Below, one piece after another: positions 1 through 9,510 of a stretch of DNA of 64,000 nucleotides. Below the pieces are notes generated by a model. It was given only the letters and a program-made list of their open reading frames with translations, was not told the DNA's origin and ran no database searches. The stretch comes from Thalassobellus sp050294475 (GTDB taxonomy: Bacteria; Bacteroidota; Bacteroidia; Flavobacteriales; Flavobacteriaceae): assembly GCA_050294475.1 (NCBI GenBank), contig JBNKOE010000001.1, positions 186,001-250,000 of the forward strand, given 5' to 3'. Position numbers and translations under genes: made by a program. How positions within the stretch are numbered: the first letter of the stretch is position 1; each line of letters opens with the position of its first letter.

Positions 1-928
1 TGGAATACACATGAAATGTGGTGGAAAAATCGGATAAATTTGTTGTACCAACCCTAGCACTAGCACAAGCTCCAGAACAAGACGTTGTATGTGTTGCACT
101 ATGAACCTTTCCAGGGTCATGCCCCCAATGTTCCATAATATCGATTTCACCACAAGCAGGCCATCCTACTGTGTCAATATTAGCTCCAAGCATCCATATA
201 GCAGGCCATGTGCCATCACCTTGTGGTAATTTTGCTCTAACATCTACACGACCATAGGTAAATTCAACTTTATCTTTTGTAATAAGTCTGGCTGAGGTAT
301 ATTCTTTGGTACTAGTTCCGTATGCATAGGTTTCCTTTTTTGCTACAATTTTGAGAGTTCCGTTAGAGACATACACATTATCAGATCTGTCTGTGTAGTG
401 TTGTTTTTCACCATTAAACCAACTACCATTATCTGGAGGCGTAACTTCAGCTGTCCAATTAGACGTGTTAAAGCTACCATCAACATCAAATTCATCAGAC
501 CAAACAAGTTGCAGTTCTGGTTCTGTAACATAAACTGAAGTTGTTGTAAACCTACTTATTGAATTTCCTGTACTAGAATAAGCAAACACTGTTATTGTAT
601 AATTATTAGTACCTGGCTCCGTAAAAGTAAAGTCCATGGTTCCATTAGTACTTTGTATTTCTGGAGCATTTCCAAATTTAAATCCGAATTTAACCGTATT
701 ATCTGCTGTTGCTACACATTTTATTTTTCCTGAACCATCTCCATTTGGATTTGTTTCATCTGTATTTAATACAGTTACTGTTAATTCTAAATTTATTGGA
801 ATTATTTCTTCTGGAGTATTATCTATAGGGTCATCAGGTGGCGAATCAGAATTACTACAACACAGATAAGTCAAACTTATGATGACAAGTAGAAATGCTT
901 TAGAGATTTGATTAAAAATTAGTTTCAT
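1..928 (-). CDS. GH16 family endo-beta-1,3-glucanase (laminarinase) lipoprotein, 3' end cut off
   Basis: Reading the minus strand from the ATG at 928 gives 309 residues without a stop to the window edge. The N-terminus is a lipoprotein signal (lipobox ending YLC at C23) followed by an acidic, Pro-rich linker. Residues about 45-135 look like an Ig/PKD-type beta-sandwich. From about 140 (LVWSDEFDVDG) the GH16 catalytic domain begins. The family active-site motif is intact: GEIDIMEH with E261 nucleophile, D263 and E266 acid/base, preceded by WPAIWMLG. GH16 enzymes of this type cut beta-1,3-glucans such as laminarin at the cell surface. The gene lies downstream of the SusC/SusD/lipoprotein unit but behind a terminator, so it may have partly separate expression. 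The exact GH16 subfamily cannot be settled because the C-terminal third is missing. Confidence 0.9.
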   Translation of the reverse strand, partial: MKLIFNQISKAFLLVIISLTYLCCSNSDSPPDDPIDNTPEEIIPINLELTVTVLNTDETNPNGDGSGKIKCVATADNTVKFGFKFGNAPEIQSTNGTMDFTFTEPGTNNYTITVFAYSSTGNSISRFTTTSVYVTEPELQLVWSDEFDVDGSFNTSNWTAEVTPPDNGSWFNGEKQHYTDRSDNVYVSNGTLKIVAKKETYAYGTSTKEYTSARLITKDKVEFTYGRVDVRAKLPQGDGTWPAIWMLGANIDTVGWPACGEIDIMEHWGHDPGKVHSATHTTSCSGACASARVGTTNLSDFSTTFHVYS

Positions 929-979
929 TTATATTAGGTTTCGTTTCAATTTGAGTATTAAGGATATACTGTTTGATAA

Positions 980-1018
980 AAAAAAGGACTTTACAATATT
1001 ATTATAAAATCCTTTTTT
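980..1018 (-). terminator. Intrinsic terminator after the surface lipoprotein gene
   Basis: An inverted repeat AAAAAAGGA / TCCTTTTTT (980-988 with 1010-1018) closes a 21-nt loop. Read on the minus strand it ends in a run of eight T. It lies between the stop of the lipoprotein gene (1084) and the GH16 start (928), so it could attenuate read-through from the SusC/SusD operon into the GH16 gene. Confidence 0.6.
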
Positions 1019-1083
1019 ATTGAATTAGTGAAAATTATTTAAACATAAGATTGAAAAAGATATGCCTTACTGGTTTTAAAATT

Positions 1084-1893
1084 TTATTGTGGTTTAAAAA
1101 CCCAAGTCCAACCAGTTCCTCCTCCATTATTAGGCACATATAAAACCATTTCAGTATCAGTTAAGGAAATAATTTGATAAAACCCGTCAGGATTACCTCT
1201 TGGTTCTTCAGCACCCAAAATATTTGCATTATATATTTGAAGTGTTTGGTTTGCTACGTCTAATTCAAAGATACCAACTTGAGGTGTAGCACCTGGACCA
1301 GATACGTATGTAAAGTTTGCTCCTTTATCTAAATCAAAAGTCATGCTTCCAGCAGCATCTACAGGCGGACAACAATCTCCTGCCGCATTCCACCATAACG
1401 ACCAAGCATTCTCTGGACCTCCTGGGGCAGACATAAACCACCATTGTCTTCCATCAGGGGCTGGACCTCCATCAAAAACCCATGTTTTACCAGCAATCGC
1501 ATCACTACCCAATAATGCTTCCCATTCAGGAGGCACAGGAGTATCCAAAGTATCTATTGTTACTGAAGAAACAGGTTTTTCAAAGAATTCAGACCCCAAA
1601 GTACCTACAAAATTAAAACTAAACGTTCCTTTTACGGGAAATACTATCGTTTTTCTGTTAGTTAATCCTTTACCAATAATATAATTCCAATAACCAGAAA
1701 CTCCAGGTGATGACATTTCTAAAGTAATCTCATTACCTCCCGTTGTAGTCTGAGTAGCTGTTAGTTCTATACTATCAACATCTGCTGTGTTTTTCAAATG
1801 TTCTTCATCTACATTAGGTTCACAAGCCGTTAGCATTAGCACCAAAAAAACCATAAATAGATTTATTATTTTATATATTTTCATTTTTTTCAA
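1084..1893 (-). CDS. PUL surface lipoprotein, probable glycan-binding protein (SusE-position)
   Basis: A 269-residue lipoprotein with signal MKKMKIYKIINLFMVFLVLM and lipobox LTAC at about residue 24. The remainder is extracellular, rich in Gly, Trp and Pro, with aromatic clusters (RQWWFM, WSLWWNAAGDCC, TGWTWVF) typical of carbohydrate-binding surfaces. The first part (residues about 40-115) resembles the PKD/Ig-like domain seen in surface proteins of laminarin loci. It follows SusD by 24 bp and is clearly in the same transcription unit. By position it is the SusE/SGBP-type accessory of this SusC/SusD pair, holding glycan at the surface. No catalytic motif is visible. The binding specificity is inferred only from the neighbouring GH16 and mannanases. 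Confidence 0.7.
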   Translation of the reverse strand: MKKMKIYKIINLFMVFLVLMLTACEPNVDEEHLKNTADVDSIELTATQTTTGGNEITLEMSSPGVSGYWNYIIGKGLTNRKTIVFPVKGTFSFNFVGTLGSEFFEKPVSSVTIDTLDTPVPPEWEALLGSDAIAGKTWVFDGGPAPDGRQWWFMSAPGGPENAWSLWWNAAGDCCPPVDAAGSMTFDLDKGANFTYVSGPGATPQVGIFELDVANQTLQIYNANILGAEEPRGNPDGFYQIISLTDTEMVLYVPNNGGGTGWTWVFKPQ

Positions 1894-1916
1894 ATTTTAT
1901 AAATTAAACAATTAAA

Positions 1917-3635
1917 CTACCACCCTGGGTTTTGTTGGTAAATCCCATTTGATAATCTTATTTCAGTTTCTGGAATTGGAACCAATCCTTTAGTTTCTGT
2001 TCTGTAATTTGCATGATACGTAGCAGAAGTTCCTGAATTGTTAACACTTAATGTATAATCAAAAGCTGTATCAACATCTCCCCAACGCACTATATCAAAC
2101 CAACGTAATCCTTCAAACGCAAATTCGTGCAAACGCTCTTGCTTTAAAGCATCTAAAGAATAACCAATTGCTGGCAATCCTGCTCTTGCCCTAACGGCAT
2201 TTAACCCATCAGCTGTTTGAGTAATTTCAGAATGCATGAGTAATACATCAGCATAACGCATAAAAATAAAATCTTGCGCATGCATTAATTGAATATCTGC
2301 GCTACCCCAGTCATACATCTGCACAAACATACCTTTAACACTTCCCGAACCATCATCATGTTGTAAAGCTGTATATTTTTTACTAAAAAAACCTGTTTCA
2401 TGATCACCTTGATCAGGAGCATAACCACCTGTTGCTTGGTCTGCATTTCCTACTTCAAGAATAGAACCTTCTTTTCTTGGATCTGCTGCGTCCCAACTAT
2501 TCCATAGTTTTGGATTTACAGTACACCAACCCCAGCCCTGTCCAAAAGGAACTAGTGTATTGCCTCGTAAGGCTGTAAACAAACAAAGCCTGTTGGTATA
2601 AATATATCCGTCACTCCATCCCCAATCACCAAATGAGAATCGTTGTACAAACATGGTTTCAAAGTTTCCAGTACCAAAAGTTGGTGAATGCCCATCTTGA
2701 CCTACCCATGATAAACCTTCTGTTTCTGCCCAAGGCAAAACAGTTGTTCCTGCACTTTGGTTGACATAAGAATAAGGCCATAAGTTTCTAAAATCACTAG
2801 CTAAAGCATATCCACTATTGTTCATACAATCTTGCAAATAAAATGCTACATCAGAAGCGCTTAAAGCCCCTCCTTCTACCAAAGGTAAGTCACTAGTTGA
2901 AGTTCCCTCCATATTAGTCATATACCCTGTATAAAATAAATATACACGCCCCAAATAAGCTTCTGCTACCCATTTATTGGCATGGCCATAATCAGATTCG
3001 GGAATATTTGGAAAAGACGTGTCTGGCAATGTTTCAATCGCTAATTTTAGATCTGAAGCAATTTGAGCAAAGGTTTCAGAATAGGTAGCCCTTGGAGAAT
3101 CTCTAGGAGTGTCAATAGTAATAATTAGTGGCACACCACCAAAGAATTTCGCCAATCTAAAATAATAAAAAGCTCTCATAAACAAAGCTTCCCCAATGGC
3201 CTGATCTTTAAATTGCTGAGCTTCTTCTGGAGTACTGTAATACGAAGAGAAATCGGCATCTGCCGTTTTTTCAATAATGGCATTGGCTCTTGAAATACCG
3301 TTGTATGATTGTACCCACATATCACGGTACGTATCTTCTAAGGGATCTTCAAAATTATCAACCCATTTAGCCGATTTATCATCTGATCCACCGCCACCTA
3401 ACATCATATCAGACATTAAACTTGCAGCCATGGCTTCATTACTATGCACATTGGGCGTGTACATGGCATTGTACACCCCTGCCATTGCTTCTTCAATATC
3501 TGTAGGGGTTTTGTAATAAGACTCCAAACTTTTGCCATAAAGGTTCTCTGTGTCTAAGTATTTATCTGTACAACTAGTAATAACAAGTATTGTTGAAACA
3601 GCCATCACTATAAAATATGTTATTTTTTTCATCAT
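1917..3635 (-). CDS. SusD/RagB family glycan-binding lipoprotein
   Basis: A 572-residue protein with lipoprotein signal (lipobox ITSC at about residue 22) and the family start motif DKYLDTE. The TPR-like helical body of SusD proteins is visible: AYYFRLAKFFGGVPLI at about residues 157-172, and the C-terminal block QERLHEFAFEGLRWFDIVRWG, which is a hallmark of the family. The protein ends in NPGW, also typical. SusD forms the lid on the SusC channel in the outer membrane and binds oligosaccharide for import. The gene begins 14 bp downstream of the SusC stop, in the same operon. The substrate is probably beta-glucan or beta-mannan, judged from neighbours only. Confidence 0.95.
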   Translation of the reverse strand: MMKKITYFIVMAVSTILVITSCTDKYLDTENLYGKSLESYYKTPTDIEEAMAGVYNAMYTPNVHSNEAMAASLMSDMMLGGGGSDDKSAKWVDNFEDPLEDTYRDMWVQSYNGISRANAIIEKTADADFSSYYSTPEEAQQFKDQAIGEALFMRAFYYFRLAKFFGGVPLIITIDTPRDSPRATYSETFAQIASDLKLAIETLPDTSFPNIPESDYGHANKWVAEAYLGRVYLFYTGYMTNMEGTSTSDLPLVEGGALSASDVAFYLQDCMNNSGYALASDFRNLWPYSYVNQSAGTTVLPWAETEGLSWVGQDGHSPTFGTGNFETMFVQRFSFGDWGWSDGYIYTNRLCLFTALRGNTLVPFGQGWGWCTVNPKLWNSWDAADPRKEGSILEVGNADQATGGYAPDQGDHETGFFSKKYTALQHDDGSGSVKGMFVQMYDWGSADIQLMHAQDFIFMRYADVLLMHSEITQTADGLNAVRARAGLPAIGYSLDALKQERLHEFAFEGLRWFDIVRWGDVDTAFDYTLSVNNSGTSATYHANYRTETKGLVPIPETEIRLSNGIYQQNPGW

Positions 3636-3649
3636 CTCAATTTTTTATA

Positions 3650-6600
3650 TTAAAAGTCAACACTTAATCCAAACATGACTGTTCTGGCCTGCGGATACAA
3701 TCCAAGATCTATACCAGAAGCCCATGTAGCTTCTTCTCCATCTACAGCACCTCCATAATAACGCACTTCGGGATCCATGCCATCATAATTTGTAAACGTA
3801 TGCAAATTGTTTATCGATGCGTATATTTTAAGATTTGTTATTCCTGCAATGTCTGCAAATTTACTTCCAAAATCATACCCAATGGTTAAATTATTAATTC
3901 TTACATAATCTGCATTTTGCATAAAAATATCAGAAACGTTTTGCAAATTACTACTTGAGGTAGAGCTTAAGCGTGGCCATCTATTTGAAGTACCTTCTCC
4001 ATGCCAGCGATTGAATATACTTGTGGTATAGTTTTGGGTAAAATTATCGGCAAATGAACGATATGATTGCATGATTTGCATTCCAAACTTTCCTGAAAGT
4101 GTTGTATTTGCATAAACACCTTTATACTCAAAATGCAACTGAAGCCCAGCTTCAAAATCAGGGTTAGGATCTCCTAAATAAACCTTATCTGCCTCGTCAA
4201 TTTCACCATCTTGGTTTTGATCTACAAAACGAACATCTCCAGGACGTTGACCAGCAAAGTATGGTGTACCATCAGTAGGTTTTACATACGCATCAACTTC
4301 ATCTTGATTTTGTAAAATTCCATCGGCTTTATAACCGTAGAAAAAACCAATAGGTTGCCCTACCTGGACTCTTGAAATTTCACCAGTTCCTTGCGATAGC
4401 ACATTACTTGGTCCATGGATAATACCATCTGAATTGGCTATTCTTGTCACTTCATTTTTGTTATGCGCACCCGATAATGTAATACCATATTTAAAATCAC
4501 CTATATTATCATTCCAGTTTAATACTAGTTCAACACCTGTGTTTTCAATATCACCACCATTAATATAGGGTGCATCTGCACCAGATGTACCTAGAATAGC
4601 TGCTTTCACCAACCAGTCTTTCGTTGTCTTTTTATACCAATCAAATGTTACACCTAATTTTGAATTGAACATTCGGGCATCAAAACCAAGATCTAACTGT
4701 TCTGAAGTCTCCCATGTAACATCAGGATTCACAACCTTTTCAGGATAAGATGTTGTTCCAGATACAGGTTTTGTGTCTCCAAAGAAATACCCTGGGAATG
4801 CATACGCAATTTGTGATGAATAAATGAAATTAGGAATGGATTGATTACCATTTTGTCCCCAACTGGCTCTAAGTTTAGTAAAATCAAGGAAACTGGATGC
4901 ATTTGACATAAAGTCTTCTTCTGTTAATACCCACCCAGCAGAAAAAGAAGGGAAAACACCCCATCTATTGCCTTTTGCAAAGTTAGACGACCCGTCAGCG
5001 CGCACTGTTGCAGATAATAGATACTTTTCTTTGTAGTTGTATTGAGCTCTTCCAAAATAGGATAATAACCCACCACCACCAGCAGCCCAATCAGCACCAC
5101 TAGTTTCAATATCACTAATAGAACTAGGACTCTTCGTGTTATTTAAATAAGCATATTTAGGGTTCCCAGGAAACAACAAATTATTTCTGGTACCACTTAC
5201 TTCATTATTAATTTGGTTTTGAAGCAACTCTGTACCAACCAAGGCTGATATTTTGTGATCACCAAATTGCTTATCATATGAAAGCGTTGTTGACCACGTA
5301 TAATTGTTGCCAAAGTATTGGCTTTGTGAAGCACCATCAGTAGTATCTCGGTAAAGCACACCTAAATGATACGTAGGATCCAAGGATCGGTTATGTCCAA
5401 ACCACGCATCAACACCATAAGACGTTCTAAGTTTTAAATCTTTTATAGGTTCAAACTCTACAAATACATTTCCTGTAACTTTATTTCCTTTACCATAATT
5501 ATAGTTGTTGCGGTAAAACATGGCGGCCACTGGATTAGTAAAACCAGTACTGAGACCATCTAAAGTAGGGGTGAAACCAAACTCATTAACATTGCTATCA
5601 ATAGCTTGTTGCCAATAAGCAGGCTGCAAAGGGGTTTGGACCAAGGCATTGTGTAAATCATTCCAATAGATATTTCCTGTTGCTACACTTCTATTTTCTG
5701 TATTGGTATAGGTAAAGTTTTCTCCAAGCGTAATGATAGCATGTTCATCATTCTTTTTTAATACCATTTGAGTATTAAGCCTTGCTGTTAATCTTTTAAA
5801 TCCAGCATCAATGATGTCACCTCCTAAAATACCATTCTGGCTTAAATAAGAAACCCCCGCTGAATAAATAATATCCTCACTTCCTCCCGTAATATTTACG
5901 GCATGGCTTTGAATTGGTGCGTTTTTTTGTGTCATCTCATCTATCCAATTAGTACCCTTCCAACCGTTTTGAAGCTTTGACCAAATTTCCTCACCTAATT
6001 GCGTTCCTAATCCTGGGTAAGTTGTTTCCAGCCAATTATTATTTTTAAGTAGGGTTTCCCAGTCGTTTGCAGGTAAACCATCATTAATACGACTTTCATC
6101 CATAATATACATATACTCTTGAGCATCTAAAGGATCTAAATTTTTGTATATGTTTTGATATCCATAGTAAGTGTCATAACTAATTTGTGCAGGACTATCC
6201 TTTTTACCTTTTACAGTGGTTACCAATACAACACCATTGGCTGCTCTTGAACCATAAATGGCTGCAGACGCAGCATCCTTTAAAACATCAATGGATGCAA
6301 TATCAGATGAGTTCAAATAATCTATATTCCCTACAGCCACCCCGTCAACAATGTATAATGGGTCTGAGTTTCCAATAGTACCTAAACCCCGAATGGTTAT
6401 TCTTGTTCCTGAACCAGGAGCTCCATTGTTTCTTGTAACACTAACACCTGCCGCAACACCTTGAAGAGCCTCCATAGCTGTTCCTGTATTAAGTGCAGCA
6501 ATATCCTCACCTTTTACATTGACGCTTGAGCCTGTTACTAAGGCTTTTTTCTGGATACCATATCCAACCACAACAACCTCTTCCAAAGATTCTAAAGATT

Positions 6601-6892
6601 CTTTTAGGGCAATATTTATTGTAGTTTGGTTTCTTACTAAAATAGTCTGTGATACCATTCCAATATAAGAGAATGTAATTTGGTCGGAAGGACTAACCTT
6701 AGCAAGGGTATAGTTACCATCAAAATCAGTAGAAGTTCCATTACTTGTTCCCAACACCAAAACTGTTACACCTGGAAGTGGCATACCAGAAGTGTCGGTT
6801 ACATTTCCTGAAATTGTCTTTTCTTGAGACATAACATGTTGTGTGCAAAAGATTAGACATGCAATAATCGCTAGTTTAAGCTTTATTATCAT
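3650..6892 (-). CDS. SusC/RagA family TonB-linked outer-membrane transporter
   Basis: A 1,080-residue protein, normal length for the family. After a Sec signal (cleavage near MSQE) there is a carboxypeptidase-regulatory-like beta domain (ISGNVTDTSGMPLPGVTV, FDGNYTL), then a TonB box-like stretch EEVVVVGYG at about residue 105. The plug domain follows (ALNTGTAMEALQGVAAGV, GLGTIGNSDPLYIVDGV, DVLKDAASAAIYGSRAANGV), then a 22-strand barrel ending in a final Phe (FGLSVDF). It imports oligosaccharides across the outer membrane together with the SusD protein downstream. It is the first gene of the minus-strand unit. The 3x TTTAG tract just upstream (6894-6912) gives the A-rich leader common before Bacteroidetes starts. 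Confidence 0.97.
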   Translation of the reverse strand: MIIKLKLAIIACLIFCTQHVMSQEKTISGNVTDTSGMPLPGVTVLVLGTSNGTSTDFDGNYTLAKVSPSDQITFSYIGMVSQTILVRNQTTINIALKESLESLEEVVVVGYGIQKKALVTGSSVNVKGEDIAALNTGTAMEALQGVAAGVSVTRNNGAPGSGTRITIRGLGTIGNSDPLYIVDGVAVGNIDYLNSSDIASIDVLKDAASAAIYGSRAANGVVLVTTVKGKKDSPAQISYDTYYGYQNIYKNLDPLDAQEYMYIMDESRINDGLPANDWETLLKNNNWLETTYPGLGTQLGEEIWSKLQNGWKGTNWIDEMTQKNAPIQSHAVNITGGSEDIIYSAGVSYLSQNGILGGDIIDAGFKRLTARLNTQMVLKKNDEHAIITLGENFTYTNTENRSVATGNIYWNDLHNALVQTPLQPAYWQQAIDSNVNEFGFTPTLDGLSTGFTNPVAAMFYRNNYNYGKGNKVTGNVFVEFEPIKDLKLRTSYGVDAWFGHNRSLDPTYHLGVLYRDTTDGASQSQYFGNNYTWSTTLSYDKQFGDHKISALVGTELLQNQINNEVSGTRNNLLFPGNPKYAYLNNTKSPSSISDIETSGADWAAGGGGLLSYFGRAQYNYKEKYLLSATVRADGSSNFAKGNRWGVFPSFSAGWVLTEEDFMSNASSFLDFTKLRASWGQNGNQSIPNFIYSSQIAYAFPGYFFGDTKPVSGTTSYPEKVVNPDVTWETSEQLDLGFDARMFNSKLGVTFDWYKKTTKDWLVKAAILGTSGADAPYINGGDIENTGVELVLNWNDNIGDFKYGITLSGAHNKNEVTRIANSDGIIHGPSNVLSQGTGEISRVQVGQPIGFFYGYKADGILQNQDEVDAYVKPTDGTPYFAGQRPGDVRFVDQNQDGEIDEADKVYLGDPNPDFEAGLQLHFEYKGVYANTTLSGKFGMQIMQSYRSFADNFTQNYTTSIFNRWHGEGTSNRWPRLSSTSSSNLQNVSDIFMQNADYVRINNLTIGYDFGSKFADIAGITNLKIYASINNLHTFTNYDGMDPEVRYYGGAVDGEEATWASGIDLGLYPQARTVMFGLSVDF

Positions 6893-7214
6893 ATTTAGTT
6901 TAGTTTAGTTAAAAAAATTGGTTGTTATAAGCAATTGTAAAAAAATTTAGAACACGAAAAATATCATTGCTAAATAAAATCCCTGTTCGTTTGTAAAGAT
7001 TTAAATCATAGGCATAATTGTTTTATTAAAATTATAGTTAATATTTTATTGTATATTTAATTAAAGGACTATTTTTCTGGTAATTTCAAAATTAAAAGAA
7101 TTGTTAATTTAATATTAATATTATTTTGTCATTTACTAATATAATTTTTATCAAAATAAGGTTCTATTCGCATATTTCAACAAGTATATTTAAAGTAATG
7201 ATTACTAATATACA
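6893..7214. other. Non-coding upstream region of the SusC operon
   Basis: About 320 bp of very AT-rich sequence (with the AraC terminator it makes a 388-bp gene-free stretch). No ORF or RNA gene is visible. On the minus strand one box matching the Bacteroidetes -7 consensus (TAATTTTG, complement of 7087-7094) could start the SusC transcript with a leader of roughly 190 nt, but no clear -33 element accompanies it. Confidence 0.35.
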
Positions 7215-7264
7215 AAAAAAAAGTCTCTAGAAACACTCTCTGGTATCCCTAAAGACTTTTTTTT
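7215..7264 (-). terminator. Intrinsic terminator of the AraC regulator gene
   Basis: A 12-bp perfect inverted repeat AAAAAAAAGTCT / AGACTTTTTTTT (7215-7226 with 7253-7264) directly follows the stop at 7281. On the minus strand it ends in a long T run. It isolates the regulator from the SusC promoter region. Confidence 0.75.
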
Positions 7265-7280
7265 GATAAAATTACAAAAA

Positions 7281-8159
7281 TTATAAAATTCTTTTTATAC
7301 CTGAAAAGTCATTTCTGTATTGACTAGGAGTGCAATTTTTTGATTTTTTAAAAACCCGGTTAAAATTAGCAATATTGTTAAACCCACAATTAAAGGCAAT
7401 TTCAGAAATACTAATATCCTTTTCTATTAAACGTATGGCAGCATGACCAATCCTAACATCGTTAACATAATCCACAAATGTTTTACCAGTTCTTTTTTTC
7501 ATAAACCTGTTAAACGACACTTGACTCATATTGACGAGCTCAGAAGCTTCTGCAAGAGTTATGCGTTTATCAAAATTTTCCTGTACAAATTCGTAGATTC
7601 TTTTAATTTTATCACTGTTTTCAAAGCTATCCCTATTTATTGTATAGGTAGACAGAAGCTTTTGATTTCTAGAGTTTGCCAAATCATATAAAATAGAAAT
7701 CAATTCCATAAAATAATCCATGCCATCCAATCTTGAAACACGAGAGATTCTACCAAAAATGTCCATGCTTATTTTTTTTGAAAACAAAATTCCATGTATA
7801 GATCTATCAAACATATCCTTGATAGGTTTCATTATCTTTCTGGACAAAAATGCATTGTCAAATAAATCTTCATGAAATTGAATAGTGATTTCGCGTATTT
7901 CCTTGTTTTCGCAATTGTTATTTAACCATCCATGATGTAAATTGGGACCAACCAAAACCAATTCAATATTTTCAATTTCCTCGATACTATCACCAACAAC
8001 CCTATTAACTCCTTTGCCATTTGCAATAAGATTCAATTCATATTCTGGATGGAAATGTATAGGAAAATCAAATTCATCTTTAACTCTGTCAAAAACCAAA
8101 AAACTGTCTTCGGGGGTTAAAGGAGTTATCTCTCTATGGACTTTATTCAATATATTCAT
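7281..8159 (-). CDS. AraC/XylS family transcriptional regulator with cupin sensor domain
   Basis: A 292-residue soluble protein. Residues about 15-90 are a cupin-like sensor (FDFPIHFHPEYELNLIANGKG, HHGWLNN), and residues about 185-290 form the double helix-turn-helix DNA-binding domain: RITLAEASELVNMSQVSFNRFMKK, then ISEIAFNCGFNNIANFNRVFKK and CTPSQYRN, the conserved AraC ending. This type is widespread as a single-component sugar-responsive activator, unlike the hybrid two-component systems of many Bacteroidetes PULs. It is placed between the SusC unit (same strand, behind a terminator) and the divergent mannan operon, so it is the obvious candidate regulator of both. The ligand cannot be told. 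Confidence 0.92.
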   Translation of the reverse strand: MNILNKVHREITPLTPEDSFLVFDRVKDEFDFPIHFHPEYELNLIANGKGVNRVVGDSIEEIENIELVLVGPNLHHGWLNNNCENKEIREITIQFHEDLFDNAFLSRKIMKPIKDMFDRSIHGILFSKKISMDIFGRISRVSRLDGMDYFMELISILYDLANSRNQKLLSTYTINRDSFENSDKIKRIYEFVQENFDKRITLAEASELVNMSQVSFNRFMKKRTGKTFVDYVNDVRIGHAAIRLIEKDISISEIAFNCGFNNIANFNRVFKKSKNCTPSQYRNDFSGIKRIL

Positions 8160-8224
8160 AGTATGTGTAATTATATTTTAAGATATTGATAAAATAATAT
8201 CATACAAATGCACGGTATAATAGT

Positions 8225-8232
8225 TACTTTTG
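8225..8232 (+). promoter_or_regulatory. Candidate -7 promoter box for the mannan operon
   Basis: TACTTTTG matches the Bacteroidetes -7 consensus TAnnTTTG and lies about 90 bp before the GH26 ATG. No clear -33 TTTG is found at the usual spacing, which would fit a promoter that needs the AraC activator. Consensus match only. Confidence 0.4.
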
Positions 8233-8253
8233 ATTCTCTCTAAAATACTACTG

Positions 8254-8261
8254 CAAAATTA
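8254..8261 (-). promoter_or_regulatory. Candidate -7 promoter box for the AraC regulator gene
   Basis: The complement of 8254-8261 reads TAATTTTG, a match to TAnnTTTG, about 95 bp upstream of the regulator start. It would cross the mannan-operon promoter candidate, giving overlapping divergent promoters. Confidence 0.3.
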
Positions 8262-8321
8262 TATTTTTTATAATGATAAATGATATAAAATTGTCAAAAA
8301 ACAAAAATAACACAAGAATTG

Positions 8322-9503
8322 ATGTTTGAAAAAAAAGATATACTTTATTTAAGTAAGCGTTTAATCAACGTCTTAATTCTATGCCTTTTTAGTTCATGCA
8401 AACCTTTTTATAATTCTGTTTATAAAAAACCCGAGTTGGTTGATACCAAACCATCGAAAAATGTTAAAAAACTTCACAAAAAGCTTTTTTATTTATCAAA
8501 AGAAGGGTTTGCTATTGGTCATCAAGACGATACTGCTTACGGCATAGGATGGAAACAGGCTGATTTTCCAAACATCACAAAAAGCGATGTCAATGATATT
8601 GTTGGAGATTTTCCAGCGGTTTATGGATTTGATATTAGTGGCATTGAACTAGGAAATGCTAATAATATTGACGGTGTTCCTTTTAATACAATGAGGCAAT
8701 TAATAATTGATGCTTATAGCAAAGGAGGCATTATAACCATTAGTTGGCATGCAGATAACCCAACAACTAACGGTAATTCCTGGAGCAAAACACCTACAGT
8801 AAAAGATATCATTGGTAATGGCTCATATGTAGAAAAATACAAATCATGGCTTAGTAAGGTCGCTGATTTTTTTAAATCCTTAAAATATAAAGGAAAAGAC
8901 ATCCCTATAATCTTCAGACCTTTTCATGAAATGAATGGCGGATGGTTCTGGTGGGGCAACCCAAATTGCAATTCAATAGAATACATTCAATTATGGCGTA
9001 ATACGGTTTATTTATTAAGAGACACCTACAAACTACATAATTTAGTTTACACCTATTCACCTAATAAATTAGGTGCAAATGATGATTATCTAGACTATTA
9101 TCCTGGTGACAGTTTTGTAGATATCTTGGGGATTGATATTTATGATTTTCAAAATTCTGATAAATTTACCAAAGCCCTTACACATGATTTAAAAATCGTA
9201 AAAAGTATTGCAACCGAAAAAAGTAAGTTATATGCACTTACTGAAACAGGTGTAAATAAGTTAAATGGCATCAATTGGTTTACTCAAGAATCATCTCCAG
9301 ACCAAAACTGGTTCTCTAAGGTCTTATATCCAAATATTGAAAACTCTGGAATTTCTTGGATTCTCTTTTGGAGAAATGGCAGTGATGGTGAACAATATAT
9401 GCCTAATAAAGGGCATAAAAGTGAAGTCGATTTTAAAGCATTCGCAAAACAGCCTAAATCATTATTCTTAAAAGATATTAATAACCTGAAATCTAAACTA
9501 TAA
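8322..9503 (+). CDS. GH26 beta-mannanase lipoprotein
   Basis: A 393-residue protein from the ATG at 8322; a TTG just before it (8319) is also in frame, but the ATG is preferred. It has a lipoprotein signal (LCLFSSC, lipidated Cys at about 26). The GH26 barrel is complete: GHQDDTAYG, ISWHADNP, the acid/base motif RPFHEMNGGWFWWG (E203) and the nucleophile motif ALTETGVN (E308), with WILFWRN near the end. GH26 enzymes hydrolyse beta-1,4-mannosidic bonds; in Bacteroides fragilis a GH26 of this neighbourhood releases mannobiose. It is the first gene of the plus-strand operon, 7 bp before the symporter. Endo versus mannobiohydrolase action is not decided by the sequence. Confidence 0.93.
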   Translation: MFEKKDILYLSKRLINVLILCLFSSCKPFYNSVYKKPELVDTKPSKNVKKLHKKLFYLSKEGFAIGHQDDTAYGIGWKQADFPNITKSDVNDIVGDFPAVYGFDISGIELGNANNIDGVPFNTMRQLIIDAYSKGGIITISWHADNPTTNGNSWSKTPTVKDIIGNGSYVEKYKSWLSKVADFFKSLKYKGKDIPIIFRPFHEMNGGWFWWGNPNCNSIEYIQLWRNTVYLLRDTYKLHNLVYTYSPNKLGANDDYLDYYPGDSFVDILGIDIYDFQNSDKFTKALTHDLKIVKSIATEKSKLYALTETGVNKLNGINWFTQESSPDQNWFSKVLYPNIENSGISWILFWRNGSDGEQYMPNKGHKSEVDFKAFAKQPKSLFLKDINNLKSKL

Positions 9504-9510
9504 GTGTTTT

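Noticed and set aside
6187..6378. Small frames on both strands inside the SusC gene.
   Set aside because: They overlap the plug domain coding sequence and have no start context or family resemblance.
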